NCBI GenBank assembly: GCA_027886175.1
Contig: JAJNNQ010000002.1
Location: forward strand, 9,854,001-9,918,000
Direction: 5' to 3'
DNA: 64,000 bases
From: Phylloscopus collybita
Taxonomy: Eukaryota > Chordata > Aves > Passeriformes > Phylloscopidae
Positions 21,128 through 35,300 of the stretch are shown in pieces; position 1 is the stretch's first letter; each line of letters starts with the position of its first letter. A model generated the notes under the pieces. It had not been told where the DNA came from. It worked only from the letters and a program-made list of their open reading frames with translations, and made no database searches. Position numbers and translations under genes: made by a program.

Positions 21128-22199
21128 TCAATATCAACTTAGTATGAAGCACACAGAGGAGTTATTCTGGATCTGTCTACACTGACACTTCAGCACAGAG
21201 ACGAGGACCCCAGACACAGCTGAGTACTGGAAGTCACAGTGGTGTGGAGTGCTAATTCACTCTGCAGAGAACATGTGTATTCTGCATCAACTCCTTTTTA
21301 AACATTGCATAGAAGAAACCATGTCTGACTTCCTGAGAACAGGCATGGTTGCTAATGTCAGTGCATAAAAGAGGTACAGTATAAACCTATATTTGCTTCA
21401 TTTTACTTGTTTTGACATCTCAAACTTTCACAAAACCCATCCAGGACTAGCAGTAAATTAGCCAATCTGAGTTTGGTTGTTAATGCATAGATTAGAAACT
21501 GCTTTGCAATGAAAATATAAAGAAGATTTCAAAAATAATTTAAAAAAATCATACCAAAGCTTTCCACAAGGGAAACAGAAACAGCTTTTAATTTGAGGCA
21601 GCTAGCTAAATGTTTTTTCTTTTACAATAGAAGAGGGTTGAGATGTCATAAGAGCAAATAAGTATTAAACACGTTAGGAAAAGGAAAGCACTTGTCACTA
21701 ATGAATTAAGGAAAAATTACATTAAATAGATAAATTATATTACAATAAATTTATTGATTTAGTTTGAAATCCCAAGCTAAGTATCAGTATACTATAACCT
21801 GAAATAGCATTATAAATATCAAAAAGTCAGTAAGTGTTTTTAACACAAATTTCTCATTTCATTGTACATGTATTGTTTACATCAAGTATATTGAGCCACT
21901 TAACAAACATATTTTTAAAAAACTTTTACATATCTTGTCAGATGTTACTGAACAACACTCAGCCAAAGATATTTTAGCCCAATATTTTGCTAGATGATTT
22001 GGAAGTTCTGAAGTGGATGACAAACCATTTTTTTTCCCCAGATGCTCTTCTAGTACACAACAGCTGTGAGTCAGGAACTCCATGGTACAACCTTTCTTTT
22101 TAATAACCCACAGTGTACAGTATTGAAGATGTTTCCATCACTTTTTAACACTCATCCTCCACAAGCAACTTCCTATCTCAGCTAAACTCTCTTTAGTTT
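21128..22199. other. Unique AT-rich non-coding segment
   Basis: Nothing recognised. Confidence 0.5.
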
Positions 22200-22480
22200 A
22201 GTCTCAGCCTACCACATTCTAGTTCCACTTGACATATCCTTTATACTGAATTGTGAGAGGCAATACTATTCTTCCTTATTTGCTCCAGCCATGACACTTC
22301 TCTTATAAAGCTTCTCCAGATTGAAGAATCCCAGTTTGCTTCACCAGATATGTCATCTCATGCCTCTGACTGCCCTTGCCCTCCTTCTCTCTACCTTTTC
22401 CCATTTTAACACATTTTGAGATAGAAAAACCATAACTGCATGCAGAATTAATTCAAGGAGCATATAAAACCATGCCATTA
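22200..22480 (-). mobile_element. Ancient CR1/L3-like LINE fragment
   Basis: Weak but ordered similarity to the minus strand of a CR1-group LINE. TTCTCCAGATTGAAGAATCC (22313-22332) corresponds to the family's CTCCAGACTGAACAATCCCAG. CCCTCCTTCTCTCTACC (22379-22395) is the next match. Then TTTTGAGATAGAAAAACCAT (22414-22433) and ACTGCATGCAGAATT, then CAAGGAGCATATAAAACCAT (22454-22473), mirror the AGAACTGCACACAGTATTCAAGGTG block. The high divergence implies an old insertion. Boundaries are approximate. Confidence 0.5.
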
Positions 22481-25400
22481 TCATAGATGAGGAATAAAAT
22501 CATAATATTTAAGAAGCATCTTTCCTGAGATCATATGCTTGCCCTCTATTCCCCATCTGTGTAAATACAGAGAAAACTGACTTTCAAAGGCTTGATATTA
22601 ATCTTAAAGATCATATAAACTTACCTTTTTTTTTTTTTTTTTAATACTTGTATCATGTGTCTGTTTAGAAATGGAACTCCTTATTTCCATTCCATGAACA
22701 ATTAGATTCAACAGAGAAATTAGAATTGCAAATTTAGCAATGTGGGCAAGAAATTACAATGGTGCTAAGATTGTCTGTCTTTGCTAAAACCTGTCCTCCA
22801 GATGTGTTAAATTGAAGCATGGTGTGTGTGGGGAAGGGATGGACCTTCACATGTTCTCTCTAGCTTTTGCAGTGGAGCATGGATGATAACACTATTTTTC
22901 ATGACTGTTCTTTGTAACACAGAGATTGTACACAATCATACAGATATGTATGCTATTCTCAATTTCTTACAGAAAATCCTTAAAATTTTGAGTCTTTCCA
23001 TCACATGTTATGTTGTGGGATTTTTTTTTTTAAAGTTAAAATTAGTATCAGACAGGGTCCTGACTAATATGATACAAAAAGAGTTGTTCTCATCTTTGGT
23101 GTATTAATCAAATAATTTTAGTTACAGTTATAAAATCCCACTGATTTTAAAAGGACTGCTTATGCAGCAGTGAGCAGAGTTTAGTTCAATATTTAGAGGA
23201 GCTCATATGGGACTGCCATGTGTGCTGAAATCTGAAATATGAGTGATAGGGTGTAGACAGCATGTCAAATACTGTCTTACTGTCACAAATGGAGTTGTGA
23301 TCTCCTCTTAGTCACTCTCTGAGACATTCTTAGCAAGGTTATTACTACTGCAGGTATCATGAGATGTTAAATTTTAAATATTTCTCTGCCAGGGCCAAAT
23401 TATGAATTGTCCTTGTGTAGCTACACTCTTGGATAAAGAAAAAAATGTTTCCAAAGTGAAATTAATGACCATAATTTTTCTTTTCATGATATCTTATTTC
23501 TTGTTATAAAGTGAGAGAATACATATCCTTTTTGCAAGGTAAAAAAAAATTAGAAAAGTAATGACAACCATATTCTTGATAGCGTTCCAAGTTATTATTT
23601 TACCTGAAAAACAAGTTTTATCATTATTTTATTCTCTCTATTACTTCTTTAATTTACTTCACTGTGATCAGTATAAAGCCGAGAACAGATTGCATTCCTA
23701 GTCTGTTAATAAAACTATCAAGTAATTGCTTCATTTTTATGAAACTGTTCTTTAATTAATATTTGTATTTGATACCCTTCTTCGTTGCAGCCAACATTAT
23801 CTGTCTGTATATGTAGTCATGTCTCACTCATCACTACGGGATCATGATCCTAGAGACTTGACAACATGTTATTCAAACATTACTCCAGCATCTTATTTTG
23901 AGTTTGATGTGTGGGAATGAGAAGACATAACACCCTGAAGTTATCATAGTCCTTAGAAAATGTCCATCACTCTGACGGGAGCCAACAACTGAATCTCAAA
24001 TGAAGTGAATCTTTTTGGCAGGTCACTTTTGCCATAGTTCATCTGTTTTACAGTTTTGCTGTCTAGAAAACTCTAACTTGCCTCCAGTCTGGAACATAAG
24101 AACCACAACTATGGGACAATTCCAATTATAAACATTTACAAGTTCTTTAAGCTGTCTGTGGTCTGATTTTCAGAGGAATAGAGCACTGACAGTTCCTGCT
24201 GGGAATTCATCACTGAACCAAGCACAAAACCCCCATGAACAGATGCCATCCTTTCTTCCCAGCCTCTTATTTGCCTACTTGCTTCTGTCCTTGAGCCCTT
24301 CCAGGAAAGGGAAGCTGCTCTAAGCTCCTGTACTTCTTTTGGCCAAGCTAAGCACCCAAGCTAATCCAGATCCAGTCACAGCAGGGTCCAAGTAGCTTTA
24401 TTAACTTTGCCTACCTGATCATAATAATTCCAGCAAGACTAGGTGGTGACAGTGGTCCCAACAGGTGCAGCTTGGTGGCTGCAGCACTGGGTGCCAGGAG
24501 AGGAAGCACATTACAATGGTTAAGAGCATCATTATGGTTAACAATACTACCACAGTATTGTTACAATGGATACATTCAGCTGACTTTAAAGAAAATACTT
24601 TATGGAATGTAATATTTTTCTGAAAATCATTTGAACTGTTTAGGCTCCTAATTGATCCTGAACAAAGTAAGAGGTGGCAGACTGAATATTTTAGTACCTT
24701 GGTTAACAATATGTTATTGGTGCAATCCACGTTGTGGTTTAAAAGGCCTGGCTGATCAGTGCTCCAGAACATGTCTCTGTATCTCTCTGCTTGTCTGGAA
24801 TTCCAGAAATAACTCCTTAAGCCTAATATGTGGAATTCCAATGAGTTTATACTTCCTGATTAACATGCTATTTTGTCAAGTTGTTGACTCTATACCATTA
24901 ACTTTTTAACCTTAATTGGAAAAAAAGTATTTCTGTGTGGCACAGATAATCAAAGGTAAAATCAATCTTGCTTCCTATGAAGAGAATTATTCACCATGTG
25001 TTTGATATTTTGCATTATTTAGAGGATACTTGTTTTTCCACAGCTATTTGATTCAATAAATCATCTTTTAGAAGCCTGGGAAAGATATAGAACTTGAAAG
25101 TGGATATTTAAATGGTGCAACCTAAACTCTTGTGAGTTAATTCAAAGCACATTGTAAACTATTTATTTGTATTACCCCTCTCAAAGAAAAGTGAATTATT
25201 TAAATTGATGACTTAAGTATCACTGTGCAACTGATTGTTTAAATGTTGGGGTTTTTCTCATGTTAGTCTAGCAGGAGTCACCAGACCCCACATGAGAGAC
25301 TGAAAATCTCTTAAACTCATTGTAGGTGGATGCTTTTTCTGAATGCACATGCCAGAGAGAAAGAGCAGAGCAGCGTTGAAAAGGCTTCAAGTGCACATTG

Positions 25401-25689
25401 CAGGCAAGGGAATGTCTTCCTGGTGCCTTGCTCTGGTCTTGATTTTAACCACTTTCTTAGTGAAAAGTGCCTAATATATCTGAGCCTAATATATCACAAA
25501 GTCTGTCTTTCTGCAGAACATCCTGTTAATGTCTATGTCAAAATATATCAATATTAATTTATTTTTCAATTGAAAGCCAGAAAACAAAAACTAGAAATGG
25601 TGAAATTTTATGTTTTGCCAAAAATTATTTTAAGAAGGTTTAAGCTAGGTCTATTGCACAGTGATTTCTCTTAGCACAAAAAATGACAC
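22481..25689. other. Unique AT-rich non-coding segment
   Basis: A 17-base T-run at 22626-22642. Otherwise AT-rich unique sequence without a supported gene. Minus-strand frame 24419-24841 (140 codons) and plus-strand frame 24652-24909 overlap, show no domain and are considered chance. Confidence 0.5.
22626..22642. repeat. Poly-T run
   Basis: Seventeen consecutive T. Confidence 0.85.
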
Positions 25690-26342
25690 ATACACATTTT
25701 CACAAATATGTACAGAGACATCCACCTGCAGCCAGTGGAGGATCCCACATCAAAGCAGGGATGCCCAAAGGAGGCTGTGACCTCATGGGAAGCCTGCACT
25801 GGAGCAGGCTCCCAGCAAGACCTGTGGCCCCATGGAGACCATGATGGAGCAGATTTGCTGGTTGAACTGTGTGGAAGGTGGCCACACTGGAGCAAGCTGC
25901 TCCTGAAGGACTGCACTCCATGGAAGGGACCCACACTGGAGCAGTTATTGAAGAGAGATCAGCAGCCTGTGGGAAGGACTCATGTTGGAGAAGTTCATGG
26001 AGAACTCTCTGTCATGGGAGGGATCCCACTCCCCATCCCCTGGTGCTGCTGGTGGGCAGGAGGGACAGAAATCAAGAGTAAAGTTAAGCCAGAGAGGAGA
26101 GAAGGAGTGAGGCGAAGGTCTTTAAAGTTTTGTGTTTGTTCCTCATTTCCCTATTTAATTTGATTGGTAATAGCTTAATTTTCCCCAAGTCTGTTTTACC
26201 CATGATGGTAACTAGTAAGTGATCTCTTCTTGTCCTTATCTCCATCCATCTTTCACTACATTCTCTCTCCATTGTCCAGCTGAGGAGGGTACAGGTGGCT
26301 TTGGTGGGCACCTCGTCTGCAGCTACATTAGACCCAGCACAC
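25690..26342 (+). mobile_element. Solo LTR of an endogenous retrovirus
   Basis: A nearly complete LTR of about 650 bp. Its U3-like part carries reiterated units based on CACACTGGAGCAG, near 25798, 25842, 25883, 25932 and 25980, spaced about 40-50 bp. It continues with AGTAAAGTTAAGCC (26079-26092), then TTTAATTTGATTGGTAATAG (26154-26173) and a TGTTTTACCCATGATGGTAA block (26192-26211). The terminal GGCTTTGGTGGGCACC block (about 26297) ends in an ACCCAGCACA close near 26341. The matching outer LTR at 10358-11335 is interrupted; this one is not. The 151-codon plus-strand frame at 25708-26163 is an opening through the U3 reiterations and not a gene. No internal retroviral sequence or partner LTR is present. 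The start is uncertain by some 30 bases, and no target duplication was confirmed. Confidence 0.82.
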
Positions 26343-28451
26343 ATGGTGACAGTAACAAAAGCTGGAACATTTGATAAAAATACATTTGATATTTGTGCAT
26401 GCAATGGAATTCTGTACACCATTTAGGGGCTTGTTGTGGCTGAGAACAGATAGCCCTAGGGTTTCTTAGGGTTTCTCTAAATTTCTGCAGAGGATCTGTA
26501 GTGATAAATAGCACTATGCAAATCAGGCTTGCCCTGTTTCACTCCTAAAAAATACACCAGCTCTATAAAAAGCACCTCTGAAAGGAGAGGAAAAAGCAAA
26601 TCTCAAGGGATTTTACTGTACTTCTCCAGCATTTTCAGACTGTGATATGCATCTTTATTCTTAATGCAGAAGGCTCCTCTTAACCCACTCCTCTGCTGTC
26701 ACCCTTGAATTTTGGCCTTTCCTGAGATGGGTGGGCAGGGTTGGCCCAGCCCAGGCTGGCACAGGCTGAGCAGAGCTGTCACCAGGCTCCTGCTGGCTCC
26801 AATGATGTGGTTGTGGCTCTTCATGTTTGCAGGCTTCTGAGGAGCAGAGCTTTGTCTGCTGCTCCATGAAACACAGCAGGGCTGGAGAAGGTTGTCATCA
26901 GGGACTCAAATCATTGCTGTAGCCTGGGACAATATAATAATTGATGATTAAGTATATGCTTAGCTTTAAATGTAATTTTCAATTGGATTTAACTGTCTGC
27001 TCCCCTTGTATGTGTTAATTATTTTTATGCTGTGAAACATTTTAAAAAAGAGTAGCAATATGTTTGTTCCCCAAATCCTTGTGCAATTTGGGTGTGTTGT
27101 TCCCTTTTGCTATTAGTATGAAATTTTATAATTATACGTTGATATCAAACAATGTTGAGAGGAACTTTGCGAGATTTCTGCTTTTCAGGACTGAGTTTCA
27201 TCCTTAACTCCTGGAAGCAGCTATCTCCTTCACTAGTAATCCATGCACCTTTCAATATCTGGTCCTTTTGCCCTCAAAGGTGTTGAGACACCTAAATCAC
27301 CTGCTCCCCCTAAATACCTTCCTCAGGATCAGATTAAAAGCATCTGAAGAGCAGAACCAGTCTTCTCTCATGCCATGATGGCAAGTCGATTAATTCTTTG
27401 TCTCTTAAATGGTAACTAGATCCAAAGATGTGGATCTGGAGTGATGGTTCAAGATAAGTCCTTCAACTCTGATGCATTACACAGTCTTTTCAAAGACCTG
27501 CTGAGGTAATTATTTTCTTTGTTTTATTCTCTCCCTCAACAAAAGAGTTCAAAGCTTTTCTAATTGCAAATGACCTTGAAAGGTTCTCCCTAGACAAGGA
27601 AGGGACAAATTAAAATGCAGCTTTCTGAGTTCTTTTGTGTCCAGAATTCAAATATTGTCATTTATTTGTGGAATTTTGCATTGTTTGTTATATTGAAGAA
27701 GAAAATAGCCTTGAGTTTGGGGTTTTTTTAGCATTTTTTTTTAATTTAGCAGTGAATAAAAACACCTATTTCAAGACAAGAGGAATCAGTTGATAAAGGA
27801 TGGGAACTGTCATTAAAACACATTATAATTCAAATTTCAAAATGTTATTCAAAATGTTTTTTATTCCTAACTCCTTTTCTTCTTAAAATCACTTAAGGTT
27901 TTTTTTTTAATTCTACCTATAATTATTATATATTAAAGATGTCAAATAAGAAGGCTCAAAATAGCCCTTATTAGGCCCTGTTTTAGGTGCTTATAATTAT
28001 TGCACTTTAATGATTTTTTTCAGAATACTTCACTGCTAGATGTCTTCAGCTTTTGTTGGAAAAAAATCATATCAGTTTTAGTAAAAATACTACAGTCGCT
28101 TCAGGGAATGGGTGACAGAAGTGCTCAGTGATTTGCCTGAGTAGATGGATACAAAAAACAGAGGAAATGTCTGTGAGTTTTTCCCAGAGATTCTGTATTT
28201 GGATGAGTTATGAGATTCAGAAAATACCAATTTACAAATACCCAACAGAGAAAATGTGAGATTTTCTAGTCATTTTCTATAGATGATGTGTTCTTCCCCT
28301 TTGAGAAGCCACAGTGAGTGTGGGTCCTTTACAGGGAGCTGCAGAGCATCCCTTTGCTCAGCGTGCCTGTGTCTAATCACAGGATAGGTGCCAAAGCTGA
28401 AAACAAGATCTTGCGAAAAACTGTCTGAGATATTTCCTGTTCAGAAGTAAC
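26343..28451. other. Unique segment including a GC-richer patch
   Basis: 26650-26905 is clearly more GC-rich than its surroundings and has a minus-strand 68-codon frame (26661-26867) without a recognisable domain. The remainder is AT-rich and featureless. Confidence 0.5.
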
Positions 28452-28722
28452 ATTTCCTGGAGGAAATGGTCTCAGGCTGTGCCAGGGATGTTTCAATTGT
28501 ATATTAGGAAAAATGTTTTTGCCAAAAGGGTTGTCATGCACCTGGGAACAGGTTGCCCAGGGAAGTGATTGAATCACCATCTCTGGAGGTATTTAAAAGA
28601 TTTTTAGATGTGGCTCTTAAGAGCATGGTTTAGTGGTGGGCTTGGCAGTGCTGGGGTAACATTTTGAGTGTTAGACGTCTTTTCCAACCTAAAAAAATTG
28701 CATTATTCTCTGATTTATAGTA
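28452..28722 (+). mobile_element. CR1 LINE 3' end fragment
   Basis: Plus-strand CR1 tail. GGAGGAAATGGTCTCAGGCT (28458-28477) is followed by the TATATTAGGAAAAATGTTTT block (28500-28519), AACAGGTTGCCCAGGGAAGT (28546-28565) and CATCTCTGGAGGTATTTAAA (28578-28597). TGGTTTAGTGGTGGGCTTGG (28627-28646) and CTTTTCCAACCTAAA (28679-28693) close it, before a decayed ATTCTCTGATT tail. Same 3' UTR subfamily as 884-1028 and 18054-18215, in the opposite orientation. Upstream similarity may extend some tens of bases. Confidence 0.93.
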
Positions 28723-29278
28723 ATCAGCATGGCTATTCACTGTTAAGTAAATCAGTTTACCCTGACTATTCTGCTCACTGATCTCACTAACTATATGGTC
28801 ACTGTACTTGTAAATTTGTAATACAATTTAGGGCTTCACTCCCTAAATTTTACAGTTTATTTATCCCCTTGATTTTATAGTTGTTTAAATCTTTTTACCT
28901 GGAAATCCAAGAACATTTAAGGTAGTATGGATTTTATGTATTACCTGATCATTCACTTTACAGGTACAATTTTAATTGTCTGCTTGTCAAGTTCTCTTAG
29001 GTTTTGCTAGACTGACCAACTCTTGTCACCTTTCCTGTGCCCCATGCTGTGTAATAATGTAGGAGGTTTCACTGTCTCTAAAGATGACCTGGCTCTTGAG
29101 ACCAGGTTTTTCTTTTAAAAAATGCTTTGATAGAATTGAGATGTGCACACAGGCACAAAATCTTTGAGTGCCCTACTTGCCACCATCAGAGATTCTCCCA
29201 TCAAAGTCCAAGATTGCTTATTAGGACAAAATACTGTAATAGAAGTGTTTCAAAGTGTAAATATTCTATTTTATGCTG

Positions 29279-29311
<33 letters not shown>

Positions 29312-32300
29312 TACTTGATGCTCAAAATCTTAATATTTTGACTGTGAGACTGTGTGTTTTCTTAATTCAGTGACAACTGATATTTTGGATCAGGAAGGAA
29401 AAAATATTTACTTGCAATCAAAGACCTCTGGAGACAGATGTGCTCTGGAGAACAGGATATAGGTATGTGAAAAGCAACTGCTGACAGATCAGTGAATTGC
29501 AGGTATTTCTTCCCTCTGCAAGAGACTAAGTATATCATGTTAAGATTATACTTGGCCAACAAGTTCACCTATAATGTTCTGATGGCTGCTCCTGCTAAGT
29601 AGAAAAGTACAGTATTTTTTACTGCAATATATCGAGATCCTGTTACTGGAACCAGCTGTTCTTTCATTTTAATGCAATTTTCTCCAAAGTGAAGAGCATA
29701 GTGTAGAATGGACAGCTGAGAAATGAGAACATGTGTTGTCATTGTAACCCATGGAAGTTTCATTTATTTTCCTCCTATTGTTATCGAGTTTTCTTATCTT
29801 TTCTGTTGCCTTTTTAAGGAAGAAAACAGGCAATATCAGATTTGTGGGTGGCCAAACATCATGTAATTCTGTTTAGGTTTCTCTAAATGTAAAATCAAAA
29901 TCTGTTGCATAGGGATTTCAGTATGACCTCAGTGGAGAGCTGTATTTTTTTTTTAACTTTGCTTGTCCTGTTCATGAATAATGTAAGCTCTGTTGTTTGA
30001 AAATCACCTCCTACAATATGTGGGTGTGTGCTGCTGACTCTAATGGGTCCTGGTTGTACTCAGGACATCCAGGTGCTCTAATAAGACAATTAACCAGTAC
30101 TGCCTTTTCCTTAAGTAAATTCCTTTGGAGGGCTAAGTAAAGACCACATATGATTTTGCTGTAAATTATGGTAATGTAAATTTTTATAATTTTAATAATT
30201 TCTCTGATTCTGGAAAAAAAATGTAGGTTATGAGATTACAATTCAGAATTCATCTATTTACAGAATAAAAAAGCTGTTTTCAGTAATAAACAATGGTTTT
30301 CAGAATGAAAACACATGTAATAGGAAAGAAATACATCACCTACTATTAAAATCTATTTTGACCAAAGATGTGTGATCTATAAATTTCTTTTAACAACTGC
30401 CAGAAAGGGAAACTGCAAACAAGAGATTCTCATGTGACAGCATTCCTGAGCCTTGCAGCATGGTAGAGAGAAGGCAGTGGCATTTTTTTGTGGTTAAAAC
30501 ATCAGTCAACAGAAGGAATGTAAGATTTTATGCACCTTGCAGTAAATAGAATTGTCTTTAACTCTCAGTATGGAATTAACAATTCTTCCCACGCCTACCC
30601 CCAGCTTGGCTTTGTTTCCCCTTCTCTGTTTATTCCTCTGATAGAAACAGTTTATTGGATATTTTGTACTGTATTCTGAATTTTCATGTGCCAGCAGGTC
30701 AGGAATGATGCTACTTGTTAATTAGGGGGACTGGTAGCAATGCCTGAAGTTAAGACTGTGCAATTGATCATTACTGTCTTCCAATTGTTTTCCAATCAGA
30801 AAATCTAGGCTGCATTTTTGTGTGTTTGCTTCGGGGTGAAAGTGCTTGGAGAGCCTTGTCAGGAGATGCAGGGAATGATTTAGAAATTCTTCACAATGAG
30901 TTGCTGAAAACTTGGTTTGTTTACACTTCCTTAAATTGTTTGCTAAAGTAAAGGCCTTGGGAGCACTAAAAACCTGTAATATTTTTGTGTTAGGGATGCC
31001 TTCTCCAAAGCTGTGTCCGATAAAAGGGTCAGTCCAGGCAGTTTCAAAAGCAGAGTCGTAAGACTTTGGCAACTGAACCCTCAGCTGATTCCCTCTGTGC
31101 TGGGTCTGCTACAAGCCATTTGGGAATCAGCATTCAGGATTTTCCTGCTGCTCCACCTCCTCAAAGAGGAGCAATTCCAGCTGCAATTCTTCTACAGTTA
31201 AGTGCAGTAGTTCTTGGTAGTTCTTAATGGTTCTGTGCAGAACTCGATGTGGGTCAGAACCTGACCCCCTGTCAGATGGCACTAGGGGCTACAGTCAGGG
31301 AGATGCATTTTACTTTGAGATCAGATAGCCTGGTGAAACTCCTGTTTCATGTAAAAGTATTCAAATGACATATTTAGAAATGAGGCACATAGCAGCACAA
31401 ATAAGCCCACAAAATTAAAAGCAACTTAAATATACAAGTCAGGTTTAGCAAGGTCACATTTGTTAGGAACTGGACAAAACAGCCTGGTTTGGACTGGTAT
31501 CGGTAAATGAGTGAAGTAAACTTCAAGCATTGTAGGGGACAGATATTATAAATTGCTGAGGGGCTACAGATGTTACTGATCCTCTGCAGTTTAAACTAAG
31601 ATTTCCTTAATTTTGATTTAAAAGATTGGACTATCAATTTTAATTTTTTCTAGTAATTTATAAAACTGCTCATTCTGGTACTTTTATTTGTACAGTCAAT
31701 GAAGCAAGCTTGCTCTTCCAGGAAAATTGAAAAATTCTAAACAGAGCTGATTCGGCTAAAAACAATCCTCCCTTCCCCTAACCCCCAAAAAATCCCAAAT
31801 ACAAAACAAGAAGAAAAGCAGATAGAGAAAAATAGAAGAGATAGACTATTGAGATTTAAAATAAAATTAAAGATTTTAAAGAATTTTCATTTGCGATCTT
31901 TAAATTATGTAAATCTAGAATCAAGCTCTATGAAAGGCCAAGCCTTATATTTAAAAATCCCAGATTTTATGGAACTTAATATGAAAATAGTGTGTTAAAG
32001 ATGCCTCTTATTTGATATTATGGGTAGAATTCGACAGAATCCACAAAAATTTCTAGACAAATATTGCATATAGCAAGAGATAATATACAATTCTAGCCTC
32101 TCTTAGAAGCATTTTTAAATCTACCTTCTCTCCCTTTATTCTCTATTTCTAGCAATAAAAATAATATTTTCTTAATTATTTTTTTTCTCCCTGATCCTGG
32201 ATTTTGAAAACTTTTCTGTGGTTTCTGATAAAGTGTTCTTCCCCAAATCAGGCAAAATGCTCCAGTGGCTAGGTAGGACAGAAGAGTTACCCCCTATGCA

Positions 32301-35300
32301 TTCCTCTTCTGAGGGTGAGTTTTATCTTTCTTTGAGCCCCTTATACTATTCCTTTAATGATGCTTCATCAACCTCTCATTGTCCAAGAAGTAAGAAAAGT
32401 ATCCAGGCCTCTGTCCTCTGGTTGTTTCTGCATGGAACACTGACAGAACACGCACTTATGTGGCTAACAAGACCACTGGCTTTGCAAGGATCTCCTCTAA
32501 CTGCAAACCTTAAAATCAGCCTGGCTTTTGTTGCAGCAACACCCACAATAACTCCCTGACTCCTTTTATCAGGTCTGACCAATGCAGGTTTTTACAGGGC
32601 TGTCCATCTCTATATGCCCATAAACCGTGAATATCAGCACCCTATCAAGATGCTCAGCTAAGACTGTGTTGGTGAAGAAGGAACAGGACAACACAGTTCT
32701 AAACAATGCTCCAGGGAAGCTCCCATGCCTGCTTTCCTCACATGTTGTGGAACAGGGCTGTGGTCAGCTGGGGTGAGGTTCTTTTCCTCAGGGACCAGAT
32801 CTCTGAGCTGCCTGACACTCACCTTTACCCACAGTCACCTACGCCTGCTCCAGGCTTATTCTGGAATAGTCACCTGCTCCCAGGCTAAGCCTGCATCTGG
32901 AACTTTTGGATGCTTATCTGAAATGGCATTTCCAGTTCATCATCCAGCTCACTGGGGGAGTGTTCAGTGTGCTCTGCTGCACGGGCAGTGGCATAGGGTG
33001 ACACTGGGTGGGAGAGTGGCTGCCAGCCACAGCCACTGTGCTAATTTGGTGGTGGAAGCATCCGGAAAACCTGATAAGAGACTGATTCTTGGAGGCATAA
33101 AAATTTAATGCATGAAGTTCTTGTGTGTGTGTATGTTTATGCAGAATGTGGTACTGCTTGCACAGTTTGCAATATTTATAGTTTTGCTCCAAGAGCTGGC
33201 TTAAAATAGATTAAAATAAACACAGTGTGGGTCACCAGGTGACAGAAATACACATGCAGCTTCACTAGAGTCGTGTTAGTTTACAGCAAAGACCTGGCTC
33301 AGGCATTGAGGAAACTAGAAAGTAGAAGTTTGCAAATAAATACCTCTAAAATGTATTTTGGATTCCCCAGGCCAGTGAGATAGGGAGCATGCATAATTTT
33401 ACTCAACAGTCATAATTATTGCTAACTGGAAAAAAAAAATCAACTGATCTTCTCAAAGCAAAATACATAAAAAAATCTCAAAATATTAGCTATTTTACAG
33501 GGAAATCTCAGTGACTCAAACTTGTTTTTAAAAATGACCCTTGGTTATTCAAAGAAATTCAAACACTTGTAATCTCAGTTTTTTATTCCTTCTCAAAAGT
33601 ACTTTGTGATATGTTAAGGCAAAATCCATTTGTCAGCAAATAACAAAGGAAAAGCTTTCCTGCATCCTCTTACTGCTAAGAACCTGCTAAGATGCAGTTG
33701 ATTTCCATCCTTGTTGTAAGATCTGTTAGGAATTATGGGCACAAAGACTTGCTGCAATTATCTTTGCATCTATGTTAAAAGCTGGTATGTATGTCTTGAT
33801 TTTGAATTTTGAAGGTTTTTCAACTCATAAAACATTGTGGCCATTATGAAATAGCTTTTTCTCAATTCCAGACAAGGTTTTACAAAATCAAAAAGAATAA
33901 AACTACAGGGTATGTTTTTGAAGCTGTCTTTAATGGTGAAAAGAGTTTTAGTTTTCTTAGTGTTTAGAAAATATCAGTCACCATAAGGAAAAGAGAACTT
34001 TAAAACCAGTTACTAAAAATGTGAAAGATGTGAACAACCTCAACAGGGTTTCTTGTAAATAGTGACACAAAATATAAAAAAAATACAAGGGGATGGGCAA
34101 AATCAACAGTTACAGGTATCTATTGCTCTGAAAAACTGCATTTATACAAATATTTAGAGGTAGTAAGAACAGCAACATCCTTTTGAGAACTAAAACCATC
34201 TTTTCTCAGAAAATACCTGGGTGACAAAATAATAAAACCATAATTAAAAATATATAAATAATTTGTGCCTTTAACTGATGCTACCTCAACAATATCTACT
34301 AGGCAAGAATTTATCCCCTTCTTTGGGTTGTCAATATTTGGCAGCATGTCACAATACCAAATCTCACCCCAGAACAAAAAATGTATTTTACATGGCAGAA
34401 TGCAAATGAAGACAATATTGAAGACAGATGCTGTTGGATATTGAAAATATCCCCTGCCTGCCTGCAAAAAAACCCCATGGTCAGGGTGGTGCAATTAATT
34501 TCCTCACTCACTAAAGGCTATATCATCACAAGATCAGAATCATTACACTTTTCTTAATTTTTTTTTTTAATGTATTTTTCAATAGGCAGACTTGGAACAT
34601 TGAATAAAGGCATCCTGACAAAGTTTACTACTTTAGCTTAAATTAAACACAAACAAAAAAGAGAGAATAGACTCTCCACCATCTCTGTTGGGACAAGGTA
34701 GTGACACCTCTCCCCAGACTCTCACAGCATTTGAGGAAATAGCTGAGAGATTGCAGATGAGTAAGGATTTGGGTGGCTGTTTAAGGGCAGCAGCTGGATC
34801 ATTTCAGCTGAGCATTTTAACAGAAAGCTGCCAGCAAACAGGATCAAAACTTCTCAAATTTGTGTTATTATGGGATATATAGGAAATTATAATAATATAA
34901 TATTTGATGTCTTCAGGAGAGCAGAGAGATGATAACATGATGTCCTATTGATATCATCCCTGCTCTCATGGCCATGTTAAATCTAACTTTGTTAATGCAA
35001 AAAACCAGAGGATTTTGCAAGCTGTTTAGAATTCCCTGAATTATTAATATTTTTGTGGTTTGGGTATATCTTGACAGGATCTACATACAATTATGCTTTT
35101 TCATTCCATTTAAGTTTATAGATTTCAGAAAGCTAATTTTTTTTTGCTTCCAATTGGAGAGCGAGTTAAAGTGATCACATTAGTTCACAAATTTCTGCAG
35201 CACTCTACAAGCAAATTTTCTTAATTAATTTTCAAATAGCATGAAAACTGATTTTTATTTGTATTTACAATGAAATGGAGAAAGTGTACCTCTTGAGTAT

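Noticed and set aside
24419..24841. 140-codon minus-strand frame
   Set aside because: No domain, overlapped by a plus-strand frame, and within the length expected by chance across six frames of 64 kb.
25708..26163. 151-codon plus-strand frame rich in Gly, Trp and Glu
   Set aside because: It is the U3-like reiterated part of the solo LTR read in frame, not a viral or host gene.
30722..31072. 116-codon minus-strand frame with protein-like composition
   Set aside because: Not recognisable, no splice or promoter context, and of a length expected a few times by chance in this amount of DNA.
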